Positions 1 to 12,800 of a stretch of DNA of 64,000 bases are shown here, piece by piece. Made by a program: the position numbers and the translations under genes. The first letter of the stretch is position 1. Each line of letters begins with the position of its first letter. Source of the stretch: Pelodera strongyloides. Lineage: Eukaryota > Nematoda > Chromadorea > Rhabditida > Rhabditidae. Under the pieces are notes generated by a model. The model did no database searches and was not told the DNA's origin. It was given only the letters and a program-made list of their open reading frames with translations. Location of the stretch: positions 25,596 to 89,595 of the forward strand of contig JAANDG010000588.1 of assembly GCA_036852015.1 (NCBI GenBank), written 5' to 3'.

Positions 1-130
1 AAGAAAGAGAATTATGATATGGGAAGTGACATAGAGGGGAACGCGAAAAGGAGAAGTGTAGAGGGAAAGGCAAACCTACGATTAATATACAATAAAACGG
101 ATATAGGAAACACTATTGCACCACTCGCAG

Positions 131-1970
131 AGGATTGATGGCTTCTTTATGGGATGTATGATCACCGACATTGCACATGTAAGTGAGGTCTTACTTCCCT
201 TTTAATATCCACCTTTCCGTATCTTTAAAACAGTATCATACCTATCTTGGGGAATTTGCATATACCCGCATATCATATGTACCATCAAATTGGGTGTCTT
301 TCTGGCACACAATTACATATTATATGTCGAGACGCAGGTATCAACGATACGATTCACAAATTATGCACAATACTGCGTTAAGGTATGCAAAATAAGATCA
401 GTAGAGAATGAAACAACATACAAAGAGTGTTCGTTTGCCCCAACGGGAACAATAAGAATATGGTTAGATGAAAACTCTTATGGTTAGATGATAACTTTTT
501 AGCTCCCCTATTTAGGGCCTTCATTATCTCCACCGTTCATCAATAGGTGTGCATGGCAATCTGTCATCCATATCTCTATACGTGGATGATAGGTGGCAAG
601 TGAAACTCGCCGATGTTTACATGCCATTTGCTGAGAGTGCCGAGAAAAAGGACCGATTTGGTATGAAGTTCAGTTTTTGTCACCTCAGGAGATGGGATAA
701 AACGAATCATCTTCCTTTTTATTCTTTGCAAAATACTTCTCAGAACAGGGAGCACAAAAAAATCTTTTTCCAGAAAAGCTCTACCACGCGCCGGAAATCC
801 TCAACGGAGATGAGCCATCGCAAAAGGCCGACGTTTATGCGTTTGCAATTGTTTGTTCGGAAATCCTGACCAGAAAATTGCCATACGACTTGGAAGGCAA
901 TATGCAAAGGATGGAAGGTGAGTGGCTTATCAATGATAGTAGGAAACCGTTATATCAAAGGTAAATCAATGATGATGGAGCGGCAGCTACAAAAAGTTGT
1001 GCCAGTAAAATTGGTTAAGCAGTTCTCTTATAAATTGGTGAGCATGCACCAAATGTTTCAGAAATCGTATATTTCATCAAGAAGGGTGGTAAGAATGCAC
1101 AACGACCGGATCTCACTGTCCCAGAGGAAGCCGACGTGAACCCAGCATATGTGTGTTACTTCGAACTTTGGAAAGTGGATGATGCATAACAACTACAAGA
1201 AATATTAGACTGCAAAATAACACCACAACAAAATGAATAATCAAACAATAATAGTAGCCGTAAACATGTAGTTCAATATAACGAAATAATAAAAGAAAAC
1301 TAAAAGGTACACTTACTTGGATCACGTAGTGGACGACAATACAACTCAAATATCAAATACTCCTTCAATCGTAAAAAAAAAACAGTCAACAACAATCCTT
1401 AAAAGCACACCGTAACCGATCAATAAACACGCTGTGTCACCGTGACGCGTTTCTGTCTGTAATTTAGGCAACCGTCAGCACCAGTACAGCATGCACCAGG
1501 ATTGTTGTTGACTTGTTTTATGATTGAGTAGTAGTTGAGAGTAATATTGTGTCGTCCACGTTTTTATACCTCTATTAAAAAAAAGAAAAGGATTTATTCT
1601 GCAGACGCATCTATGCCGTGACTGTTGGGAGCAGGATCCAGACAAAAGGCCCTCAATGGACACTGTGCGAAAGGTAGTGAGAGGTATGCAGAAAGGACAA
1701 AAGAATCTGATGGACTACGCCACAGCGCAGGTATGTTCATTTGTTGTCTGTGCTTTACTTTCTCATCGTAGATGAAACACTATGCCAAACCTGACCGGTA
1801 TTTAATGACAAAAGCTTGACAAAGGCAAGGTTGTGACATTAAATGTGGCCTATTGCTTTGGACAATAATGCGAGAAGCTAGAGAGAAATTTTTAGGGAGG
1901 GAAAAGAGTTATATATAGGAAGAGAGGGAGAGAGTGAGAGAGAGGCAGAGGCAGAGAGAGAGACAGAGAG

Positions 1971-2022
<52 letters not shown>

Positions 2023-4358
2023 GTCTTGCCAGGATCTAGTATAATAGCTATGTTTCTTCAGATGGAAGAGTACACTCGGCAACTGGAGATGGAAGTGGAA
2101 GAACAATCACGAGAACTAGTAGAGGAGAAGAAAAAGTCCGATATTCTTCTCTACAAAATGCTTCCTAGGTGAGTCATACTAACGTTCGATAGTTACAGTT
2201 CGCTTGAGCTGTGCTTCACACATGCATACACAAGCGCACATATACAGATAAGCGAAACCAATCCACTTACACATACAGACACACACAACAATAGTGGATC
2301 TGTAAGTAGTAAATCATAGCAGATGCTATCTGTTTGGTGCATATGTGCCACGTTTAGACAAGTCGCCGATAAGTTAAAACTTGGTCAATCCGTCGAGCCA
2401 GAATTCTTCGATAGTGTGACCGTATTCTTCTCAGATATCGTCAAGTTCACCCAATTGGCGGCCAAGTGTACACCCTTTCAGGTAATGGGCGATTCAACTT
2501 TCTTGACGTGAATGTTCTTGGTTATTCTAATACAGCTCTAGAATAATATTGATATACAGCGAAAAGCCCTTCCGCGGCCAATTCTCGAGTTCTTATATCA
2601 AAGTGCTGACGAATAGTGTGTATTTTAGATTGTTACTCTGTTGAACGACTTATTCTCGATTTTTGACAATCTTATTGAGAAACACAATGTTTACAAGGTG
2701 GGTTCTTCGACATTGTTAATAACAGGGACTCACATACATGAACAAATAAATTTGTGCATGACATGGGAGGCAGTTTTCCAGCACACAACTCGTAAACTAC
2801 GTGTCATATTTCTTTAAAACACTAGGTGGAAACAATCGGCGATGGATACCTATGTGTGTCCGGCCTACCTCATAGAAATGGGGACCTCCATGTGAAAGAT
2901 ATTGCTGAACTCTCGCTCGACTTTGTGGAGTCGTGTCAGAAATTCCACATTCTACACTTGCCTAGCGAAAAAGTCCAAGTCAGGATTGGAATGAACTCGG
3001 GTGGGATATTTTGCATATATCACAACCCCATACTGTGTTTTACTCTGGAAAACTACCAAGGAACATAGGAATCTAGGAATCAAGTGAGGTAGGATTGACC
3101 TCATTATGTTTCCGAAACAAATGATTTGATATTTTATTCCAACTTATTTGCAGGTCCATGCGTTGCCGGAGTTGTTGGGCTGGCAATGCCAAGGTGCGTT
3201 GTTTTCAAAATTTCTACTTGACAGATCGTAAAATTGTAGAAAAGCAATGTCGAAGTATTTAAGTTCCTCCTTTCTTTTTCCAGATATTGTCTTTTTGGAG
3301 ATGTTGTCAATACAGCTTCCAGAATGGAGAGCAATGGGAAACGTGAGTGTAAATAACCTAACGAACAAACCAAATTGGCTTGCTATACTTAATTAATTGC
3401 CTGACCCAACTTACAATTAGCGTACAATCAGAGCTGACCTGCGCGTAGGTAACGGAGCCTTGAGGGCTCGGAAACGTAATAAGTAAGCAATAGACAATAT
3501 TTTCAGCCAACCAAATCCATATGACAGGAAGCGCTCGTGATTTGCTAGCTAAATTTTCACAGTACACGACGAAATCGCGCGGTGACGTTATTATAAAGGT
3601 AAGAACGCTAGGTAATAGTCGAAATGATGGAGACGGCATGTTTGGAGCGTTGAAGAGAAGAAGGTTGGTAAAAAACAGAGAGAGAGCGAATAGAGAGACT
3701 AGGGAAAAGAGAGAGTTGGATGGCGGGAAACATAGTTGATGGATAGACGAGAGTACCGTAGAATTTGGCGGGATATAGTAGTCTATGAATTACATGAATA
3801 ATCACTAAGTTTAGGGTAAGGGTGTTATGGAGACATACTGGCTTGTTGGACGTCATGGTAGTCCGGTCACTCATCACATTGATGAAGACGAAGTACGTAA
3901 AGGAGCACTAATTAGACAAGAAACAATTATTACGGTAAGGGTCAGATCCTGTTAGCCATGCATTTTTTTAGTAAACCGCCATTTAAGAAATGAAGGTCAA
4001 ACTATTGTGTTTGCGTTTGTCTGTATGAATGATGCATTCATAAAAACACACTACAGATGTACTTTTGGTCTGTGTGTGTTTGATGTGCGGTGTGTGTTCA
4101 CATTTTTCAGATTCATTTTTCACTAACTCGCATGTTCTCGTCTAGGCTGATGAGGTGCGAGCAGCTACCGTGACCGAGAATGCACCCAAAGTCGAAAGTG
4201 TAGTTACTGCGGGACAGTTTACCCGAATGACTACCATGGATGCAGTCTCGCTTTCTTCGGAAGAGAGTGAACCTTCAGGAATGTACGGACAGTTCAAGAC
4301 CGTAAAAAAGGAGGATTCCGTTCAATTCATTAGCAGAGAAGTGCTGAACAGAGCATGA
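131..4358 (+). CDS. Receptor guanylyl cyclase A, 3' part (gcy-like), truncated by the window start
   Basis: C-terminal 516 codons of a membrane guanylyl cyclase making cGMP from GTP; the extracellular, membrane and early kinase-homology parts lie before the window. Exons: 131-178, 516-660, 774-917, 1062-1150, 1605-1730, 2062-2168, 2358-2481, 2629-2697, 2826-3000, 3154-3193, 3284-3342, 3507-3598, 3815-3934, 4146-4358; phases join without a break. Residues 1-184 finish a kinase-homology domain whose catalytic loop reads HGN rather than HRD, so it is probably an inactive pseudokinase. Residues 185-219 form a charged linker helix (EEYTRQLEMEVEEQSREL). Residues 220 to about 412 are the cyclase: FFSDIVKFT (metal Asp), ETIGDGYLCVSGLP (guanine-selecting Glu, second Asp), RYCLFGD and NTASRMES. 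A tail of about 100 residues follows. Exon structure matches the next gene, so the two are tandem duplicates. Nematode gcy assignment is by motif memory, not by search. Confidence 0.9.
1919..2022. repeat. GA-rich microsatellite
   Basis: Nearly pure GA/AGAG tract, interrupted by a few C and GG, inside an intron of cyclase A just before the exon at 2062. The equivalent intron of cyclase B lacks it, so it arose or expanded after duplication. Confidence 0.9.
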
Positions 4359-6826
4359 ATATACGGTGATCGTCAAAGATTAGATATACTGACTTCTTTC
4401 TCAGTAAATATCCAGTAAACGCCGATGATTCCCCCGTGTAAACAAGCTCTGTGCTTATGTAGCCGAAACACAAAGAAAAAGTTCAACGTTTTCAACTGAA
4501 ATAACTATTAATCATATACATATTCATCCTATATAATCATTATCCCATCACTTCATCAATTTCTCAGATTTTTTTCTCGTTTCTTATTTTGACAATAAAA
4601 ATATTCTCCAGTTTATCGTGTAGTCCATGGCCAGCATGGCATGATTATATAAGAAACCAAGTTGGAAAAGATACGATACAAAATTACACTAATGCATCGT
4701 CGTATTAAGAGTGGGCTTACGGGAATTAAGTGTACAACTTCTTTTCTTTATTGAAAGAGGCTGGTGTGCGTGAACAATAACGTTCCCTTTTAAATTTAGA
4801 ACAAGAACGCTAAATGCCGTGCGCAAAATCGTAGTTCTTGATGAAACAGCATATAGTATCTCGCAATTAGAAAAGCACTAGCCTAGAAAAAATAGAAAAA
4901 AACACACAACAAGGTTGGTTATACTTATACGAAATACACTTTGAGTGTTTCTGGTTTCTGTGATACTGTCGACAAACTGTGCGTTTGCATTTTTGTGTGC
5001 GTAATAAATATTATTAGGTGTATGTTGGCGTGCTGCTGGAGGGATGCCGTCATTTTGAACAGATAGATGACAAAATCAGAGCTTCTTCGAATGAAACATT
5101 TGGTACTTGTTTATGAATTGTATGCAGGGAGTAGCAAGAAGCTCTGATTTTTATCATCTAGCTGTTCATAGATATTATAATACCAGACGGCTATCGCAGC
5201 CTGAGGCGACTTTCAAAGACTAAAATGCAGGAACATCAGTGATTACACTTCTGCGAAACGTTTGCAACGTATCTCGAAAAATTATGAAATAAAATTCGGA
5301 TTTTGCTTGCTCGAGACGGGGCTCCGGCTCTCCTTTTATAGCCTGTAGATATTCTAATTTTCGTTGCGTTCACATGCGGCTTCAAACAAAAAAGTAAACT
5401 CTTCTCATTTATATAATAAGATTATATTAAAATAACTCATTCAAATATTTAGGGTTTTATATATGTACCATAGGGATACAGCCCTTTTGCAAACCAATGT
5501 TAATTTTAGTTTGGATTCAGCAATTCACCGAAATTCTATCAAAAACAGCCTACAGTACATGTATTGTACCGAAGCCGTATAGTATAGTCGGGCACTACAT
5601 TGCAAGATTAAGACCAGCAAATTTTTTTTAAACCTACGGCTTCAGACGTACGTATTTCCACGGGAGAAATGAGCAATCATAAAGCAGTAGATTTTGAGCT
5701 TACAATTAGTAAACAGAAAGAATAATTTTTAAAAAGGAAGCGCAAAGAAAAATATGCTACGACTATAATGTAGTTAGTGAATGACGCGTTCGAAATTCAG
5801 ACGATAACTACGATAACTACCAACATTACTGTTTATTATCTGAATGTCATACAGTACATCGTAAGTTTAGTTAGCGTTTTTTTTCTTACGAGTTTCCCGT
5901 TCCACTTCATTTAAATAAAAAAAATGTATGCTACAAGATGGTACAAAAAAATCTTCAAGTTCGAAGTGTGATTATGTTCCGCAGAGATCCTGAGCATACG
6001 GCGACGAGTTCCAGATGACAAATTGATCGACGTCTTCGGGCTCAGGCGCCAATATTCCCTCGCTCATTTACGAACACAAGCTTATTTTTTCCTTTTATCG
6101 TTTTGGTTAATATTTGATTATTCCTTGGAATTTTTCGCCACAACAAAATTGTTTTCCAAACCCAAACGACGATAACAAACAACAAATTCGTGCTTGAATC
6201 ACTTGAGGAATCTAATCACTTTTTAACGGATGAAATCCCACAAAATGTAAAACAAGCCGTCTAAAAGAAGATGTAGCCAAGCATTCCAGAAAAACCAATT
6301 TTTTAAATCCGACTCCCACTTGGATTAGGGGGTGTGGATTCAAAACGACCTAAGGTTTCGCTGATGTGTCATAGCTGCTTATGCAAGCCAGTATGCGCAT
6401 CTAAACTGAACCAAGTTTTTGCTACTCGGATAATGCCCAATGGCAAAGATATTCTCAATTTTGTTCCATATGTTTCTTACCATTCGACCTTGCTGATACC
6501 CTAGTGGTAAGTAAAAAAAGCCCTTGGTTTGTTTTATTCTATTGAGGTGAGCTGAGGTAATAAACATATAGATACACGTAAATGTGGGTGTTCTAGTGTC
6601 CTTTAAAATATTAAGGTCTCGCTTTTACCCTTACGCAGTAAACATAGCACTTTAGACACTTAGTGAGTGAAAAAAAACGACAATACGTATCATTCGGCGC
6701 ATTTCGGGAAAAGTTTCATTGATGTGTGCATCATGATGCACTGGTTTCAGAACGTTGATGTACTGGTTTTGAGTTAGTTCCTTGCACCCACAGAGCATAA
6801 TCGCTTAGCTGAATAACCAATTTTAG
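4359..6826. other. Intergenic region between the two cyclase genes
   Basis: AATAAA at 4594-4599 is the likely poly(A) signal of cyclase A. It lies in a stretch (about 4,560-4,628) also found after cyclase B (17,900-17,958), so the duplication includes the 3' UTR. The rest is AT-rich with one small hairpin. The first exon(s) of cyclase B, with signal peptide, should lie before the 3' splice site at 6821-6826, but I could not identify them. Confidence 0.6.
5057..5167. repeat. Short hairpin (inverted repeat)
   Basis: Arms of roughly 30 bases: GAACAGATAGATGACAAAAT near 5057 is mirrored by its near reverse complement ending at 5167, around a loop of about 50 bases. It may be a small MITE. No target duplication is clear. 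Confidence 0.6.
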
Positions 6827-9800
6827 GTTAAAGTGGGCATGATTGGCTTTGAGACATACCAAACTGCACTCATGGCTTTTTCAACGAGTGCCGGCATGAT
6901 TCCCTATGCTATTAGTGAATTCAGAGAAAGCGGCGTCATCCAAAATAGCACGGAGTTTCAGTAAGTTCATTGACTAGAAAAAAATGAAGCAGAGGAAGAA
7001 TGTCGAGAAAAAAATGAACAGGTCACAATAAAAGTGAACAAGTTCATTAGCGAGTTGGGTCTCTCCATTGGGGATGTCCAGCGTGATAATACTTCAAAGG
7101 GTAGGCATATGAAGATCTGTCTTATGTTTATTGGAAGAAAAAAACAGGGAGTCTGAAAGCTCGTTATGTGCCTCGTTATGGAAAATTTTCGTTATGGGAA
7201 AATGTTTGTCCGCGTCGGTTCCTCTACCTCTTCCGTACTGGAATGTACTAGTGGTGTCCCACAGTGCTCAGTCCTAGGACCTATATTGTTTTGTCTATAC
7301 ACTTCGGATCTTGCTTGTGAGCTTCGCAACTTAGGAATTAATCTTTGTTATGTATGCTGATGATATTAAGATATACAAGGTTATAGAAAATCCATTGGAT
7401 AGAATCACCATCCAACAAGCCATTAATCTAGTTCATAATTGGTCTTCCAAATTTCAGTTACCACTGGCACCACATAAGTGTCAAGCTTTGTATATTGGTG
7501 GTTCTAACCCAAAGGTTGACTATCTGTGCAATGATATTGTGATATCAAAAGTAACTGAAGTAAAGGACTTAGGATTCATTATTACGGATAATATCTGTTT
7601 TTCGAAGCATATACATTTTGTTTGCAATTCCGCTAGAAAAAGAATGTTTGCTCTATTCCGTACACTGAAAACTAGAAAAGCCAACGTTCTCGTTCTTGCA
7701 TACACTTTATACTTTATACGTTAGATCTATTCTGGAGTCCGGGAGTGTAGTATTCAATCCCTACAAGAAAAGGGATAAACTGGCTCTAGAAAGAATACAG
7801 CGTATGTTTACGAAGCGTGTGTTTATGAGATCTCATTTAGTTGGATTTATGGATACACCAAATAGTGAAACTAGAAATGAGCTTCTCAAATTAGATATGT
7901 TAGAGAATCGTAGAAAGAGAGCAGATGCCAAAATGCTTAGGAAAATACTAGCTGGTAAATGCGGTTTACTTTACAACGTATGTTTAAATTTAGATCGTAC
8001 AACTATTCTTCTCGTAGAGGTAGTTCTAGGATTGTTATTAATAGGGCATCAAGAAATGTTCGGAAACATTCATTTGTCCATAGAACTTCCCTTATGATTG
8101 AACAAATGTTACAAATTTCTTTTGATTTACTTCGAATTTGCGTGTTGTGACATATTTTACTACCACTTTATTATGTTTTATTTATTTAGTATGTATTTTA
8201 TAACACAAACTGCACGTTACCATTGCTTTCTTTGATTGTCTTTGTGCGTAATAAATTACAATTATATACCCTTTGAGGTTTAAGTTCATGCATGCCTTGC
8301 TCAAGATACATAATGAGGTATTCAACAGCCGTATCATTCAAGGCTTCTTGTGAGCGTTAGTCATCTTAGTCATACAACGACTACCTTGACCACCTTTAAT
8401 ACTACAGTTTTAGATTCGTCGTCCGCTTCGTGGAGTGTGACTACTATAACCGAGCCGCGTCCTTAGGAGTTCTTATTGATTTAATCAAGAATGAACACGT
8501 GGACCTTTTTATTCCGGGACCATGTTATCGTTGTGAGTTTTCTTTAAAGGGACAGGCCCATCAAAGTAAACCTATACTTACGACGTATTCATAATGTGTA
8601 TAGAGCATTTTATTACAATATATACAAACCAAATTTCACCTACTTTCGCCCTCGAGGACTTTTTCCGATGTGCTCATCATCATATGTATACCCTAAACTG
8701 CAGAGATCGAAGCTGTCTACGCAAATTTATCAAGAAATTAAAATGCGAGCTAGATTTGCATATACACCTTGGAAGTCTGCAGCTTTATGGTATACATATG
8801 ATGATGAGCACATCGGAAAAAAGTCCTCGAGGGCGAAAGTAGGTGAAATTTGGTTTGTATATATTGTAATAAAAATGCTTTATATACATTATGAACGTTT
8901 CGTAAATATAGGTTTACTTTGATGGGCCTGTCCCTTTAAGAAGAAATCCAGTTGTCTTCTTCACTCAGGAGGGAATATGGAAAACGAACAACGGATCCGC
9001 GGAAATTAGAAGTACTGTAGATGGACGCACCCCGCCACGCGCTTTACAATAGGTGTGCGTGATATGGCATGCGACAAAACACATTTCAGTTATTCGTCCC
9101 GCAGCGGCAGTCACAACATTTTATCGTATACCCGTCCTTGCCTATGGTGAGGGATACAATGCGGAATTGGCAAATGCGGCTAGGTTTCCGTACACTAGTA
9201 CAATCATGCCATCTTACAATTCGTAAGTTATGAAGCGAAGTTTCCGTAGGTTAGATATCAAGTTCGAGAAAGGGCTTCAATGAAAACCTGTTGTTTGTAA
9301 AAAGGCTATTAATAAGTCACTTCCAGGAAAAAATATAAACATTTATAGCAAAGGAAGGTCTTGAAATTGATAGTACAATTTGACAGGGGACATGGTGAAA
9401 TCGTGTACAAAATTCATGCGCAGCAAAAACATAATTAAAAATACTTCAGGATTGCAACGGCTTTTGTCGCTGTTCTCAAAACATATGGATGGTCCAACTT
9501 CTCTCTTTTTAGAACTACAAATAGTGATTATTGTAATTCAATCCTAAACTCTATCGAAGTAAGTCATAGAAAAAAGTGATAATCATATGATGGCAGAGCA
9601 AAGTTAATACATTCTTACATTTTTCATCTAATATAAGTTGATTACTGAAATTTTGTCAGTAAACGACGCTAGCTGAATTCTCTATATGTGGAGAAATAAA
9701 TTGCACACACTTCAGAATCGTTTAAACGGTGATGAACTATCAATTAGTGGGAGTTATTCCGTGGAGTTGTCTGACCAAAACATGACTTCAGTACGTTTGC

Positions 9801-12800
9801 TTGCCGCACAAAAGCGAGCAAGAGGTAGGTGACACGCTCTTATGTCACGACTGACACAAATATTTGGTTCCATAACCCGAAATGCTGATTTGCTGGTTGG
9901 CTGACTGAATTGATGCCGCAACTGCAATTAAGTAAACGAGAACTGCATGAATCAGCAAGTTGGGTCTCTCCATTTGGGATGTTCAGCGTAATGATACTTC
10001 CAAGGGTAGGCACGTGCCGAGCTTTCAGAATCCCTGGTTTTTCTCCAATAAAGATAAGACAGATCTTCATATAAAAAGGACTGCATGGATAGAGAACCGA
10101 GAAACCAAACTCAGGATTGCTGCCTAAAACGGCACTGCGTCACGGGAATGGCAAGATGCTGCACAAGGCCTAATGGTGCATTACCATTTAGTATTTGGAA
10201 TTTGCGCCGAATATTCACTGGACAAGCGATCATTTCTACTCGCTGCTAAAGACAATGGAATGGCAACTTCAGAATATGTGTACATATTCCTGGAAATGAG
10301 AAGTATTGGATTTGGACAGTACTCAGAACTGGACCCGAAAAGAGTTCGTAAGTGTTATACAAGAAAAATGAAATATTTGTAGTTCACTCACCACCTATTG
10401 ACATACGTTGCTGGGACATTGAATAATTAAACGCGCTCTTTAAACGGAAACCCCCGTTGTTTTTTCAAATTTATAATTCTGAAAGTATATAAGAGACAGA
10501 CAGCGCTATATTGAAGTACTGCGTATATGATGAACAAGGTTTCTTTCAGTTGACACGGGTCGTTCACCATTCTGGCTGGACTTGGTGAATAATAACGCGG
10601 ATCCAGAGGGACGCGGAAGCGGAGAAACTGGCTGAACTCTGTCTTGTGGTTGGTTTAACAGGACAAAAACATATTCGCGTAAACATACTAGATGAATGAA
10701 ACAAAAATGCAGTTTCAAGCATATTCACTTCCCCCGTCATCTACACGCTTTCAGTTGGATGTTCAATTTGATGTTAAGTCGGGTAACGATCGAGCGGCGT
10801 TTGACAAAGTTATCATGAGTTCAGTTCGGGACCCTCCTATTAGCTGTGACACAGCAGCATGCATAAATAACACAGGACAAACGGTAAGCGATCAATCCTT
10901 TGGAAGGAAGAACGCAATCATTGGCGGTTGTAGTGGAGTGTATGGTTTGAGACAAAATGGTGATACGATAAGCAAGATAGGTAACAAATACCCAACAGAC
11001 CTTAAAAATGAGAAGAATTTAACATTAGATCTTGCTTGTTGCAAATTAATTGGGCAAGCCGGAAAGCACCATGTTCTTTCCTACACTGCTACATTTACAC
11101 CCTTTTTCACTACTTATACATTCATTTTCTATATGTGAGGAGAAGGAAATGAGACCTATTTTAGCGAGCATTATACGCCGCCCATCTTCATGATGTATTT
11201 GCCAACTACATGTACGCTTTGAACCGAACGATTTCTCAGTCGCCAAACAATCCCTTAGATCCCGATATTATGATGCAAAATATGAGAAACAACTTCACGG
11301 GTAAGGAGTAACAACACTATTTATAAAACTTTTTACACCTACCGACTGGGAAAGTCTAGTCATAGTCACCGTGAGTAAACTTGCAAAAAGAGAGTAAATT
11401 GATCATTTTTGAACGTCTCAATACTGAATTGTGTCTGGACACTTAGTACAACATAGCATGTAGTGGTGATCAATAAAGGTGTTCAATACAATATTCAGGT
11501 TTCACCGGGCAAGTGACTATAGACTCAACAGGAATACGCCTGGCAAATTACCAAATAATCACCTTGAATGAAAAACATCTATCCATCACGAGGCTGCTCA
11601 TTCTAGTCGATAACAATGTTAGTTACCTGTATTTGTTGCAGCTTCTAGAGTCTTCCGCCCAGCCCTCATTTCCTTCAAAGTAACCTCTTATTCACTACTG
11701 CAATGTCTACAAAACCAGTTTTTTACAACGTGAGCTATACTCCGTTCTCGAGCGCGCAGCGCACCTAGCACCCTGCAGCCTTCGTCCCTTCTTTTTTTTC
11801 ACAATATAACCAAACATTTATCCTAGTTTTCTCGAATTAATTCTCGTGTTGGTTCATTTTCAAAGTAACCTCTTATTTAATGGTTCAATTTTTAGTCCTC
11901 TCAATCCATAACGCAATACGACAATGAATCTTCGGTGTGGTGGAATAGAGGTGGCTTGAGACCACTAAATGTACCGCCTTGCGGGTTTTCGGTACGCCAT
12001 TCGCATTTCGGTATAGTATTTAGTTTACACTCGAAAAAGTCACTGTACGAATGCTGTTGTCACGCTCTCTCAGCTCCTGATAACAAAAATGATGCTGAGC
12101 ATAGCAATGTGTTTCAGCATCATTCTATCCAGATCACTTTCCAGAAATACGTCATTTTCAGGGCGAAGAATGTCCCCTTTCCACGTGGGAGCAGTACAGC
12201 GTGGTAATAATCGTTTGTGCCGTTCTGGGAGTTCTTCTCATAATTTCCTTCATAATTGCCCTGCTCTTCATAATTCGTCAGAAGAAAATGGACCGCGAGA
12301 GGGAAGACAGAATGTGGAATGTTCCATTCGCAGACCTTACAACAACGAAGGGAAAGAGCAAGGTAGAAGAGCATTCTTTCTTACATTTGACATCATGGTG
12401 CACTCCACTTTTGTCCGCTCGTTGTTTTGAACACGATGACGATTCTCAGTTAATACGTCATAAAGCTCAAGACCTAGACGTCATAAATTGTCCTTAGCAG
12501 TAATATACAATCCTTGGACATTGATTACTTGTCGGAAGCTTTAGGCTAGCCTCCCCCGTCTTCTTATTGTATAAGAAAACCAAAGAATAAATAAAGTGGG
12601 CAACCGTGGAATAATATCTTGAATTCCCTATGCAGGAGCATCAGCTTAGGAAAGTTGTTCTCCTAAAAACTCAGCGAACTCTAAAACTTCCAGAGTGATT
12701 CGAAAAGTCTTCGTTCTCTGACGTCAGAACGGTCGCAAGCCACTCAAATGACAACCAGTTCAACGAAGACTTTTGTCAATACATTCAACACAATGATGAG

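Noticed and set aside
660..681. Apparent premature stop in cyclase A if the exon ran to the donor at 675 (TTTTT then AA)
   Set aside because: An earlier donor, TTTG|GTATGA at 660, is present in both copies at the same place and joins in frame to the next exon, so no stop is needed.
10605..10630. A 22-base intron explaining the frame slip in cyclase B (GTGAAT...CAG)
   Set aside because: Too short for an animal intron, and removing it would delete residues that fit the family pattern.
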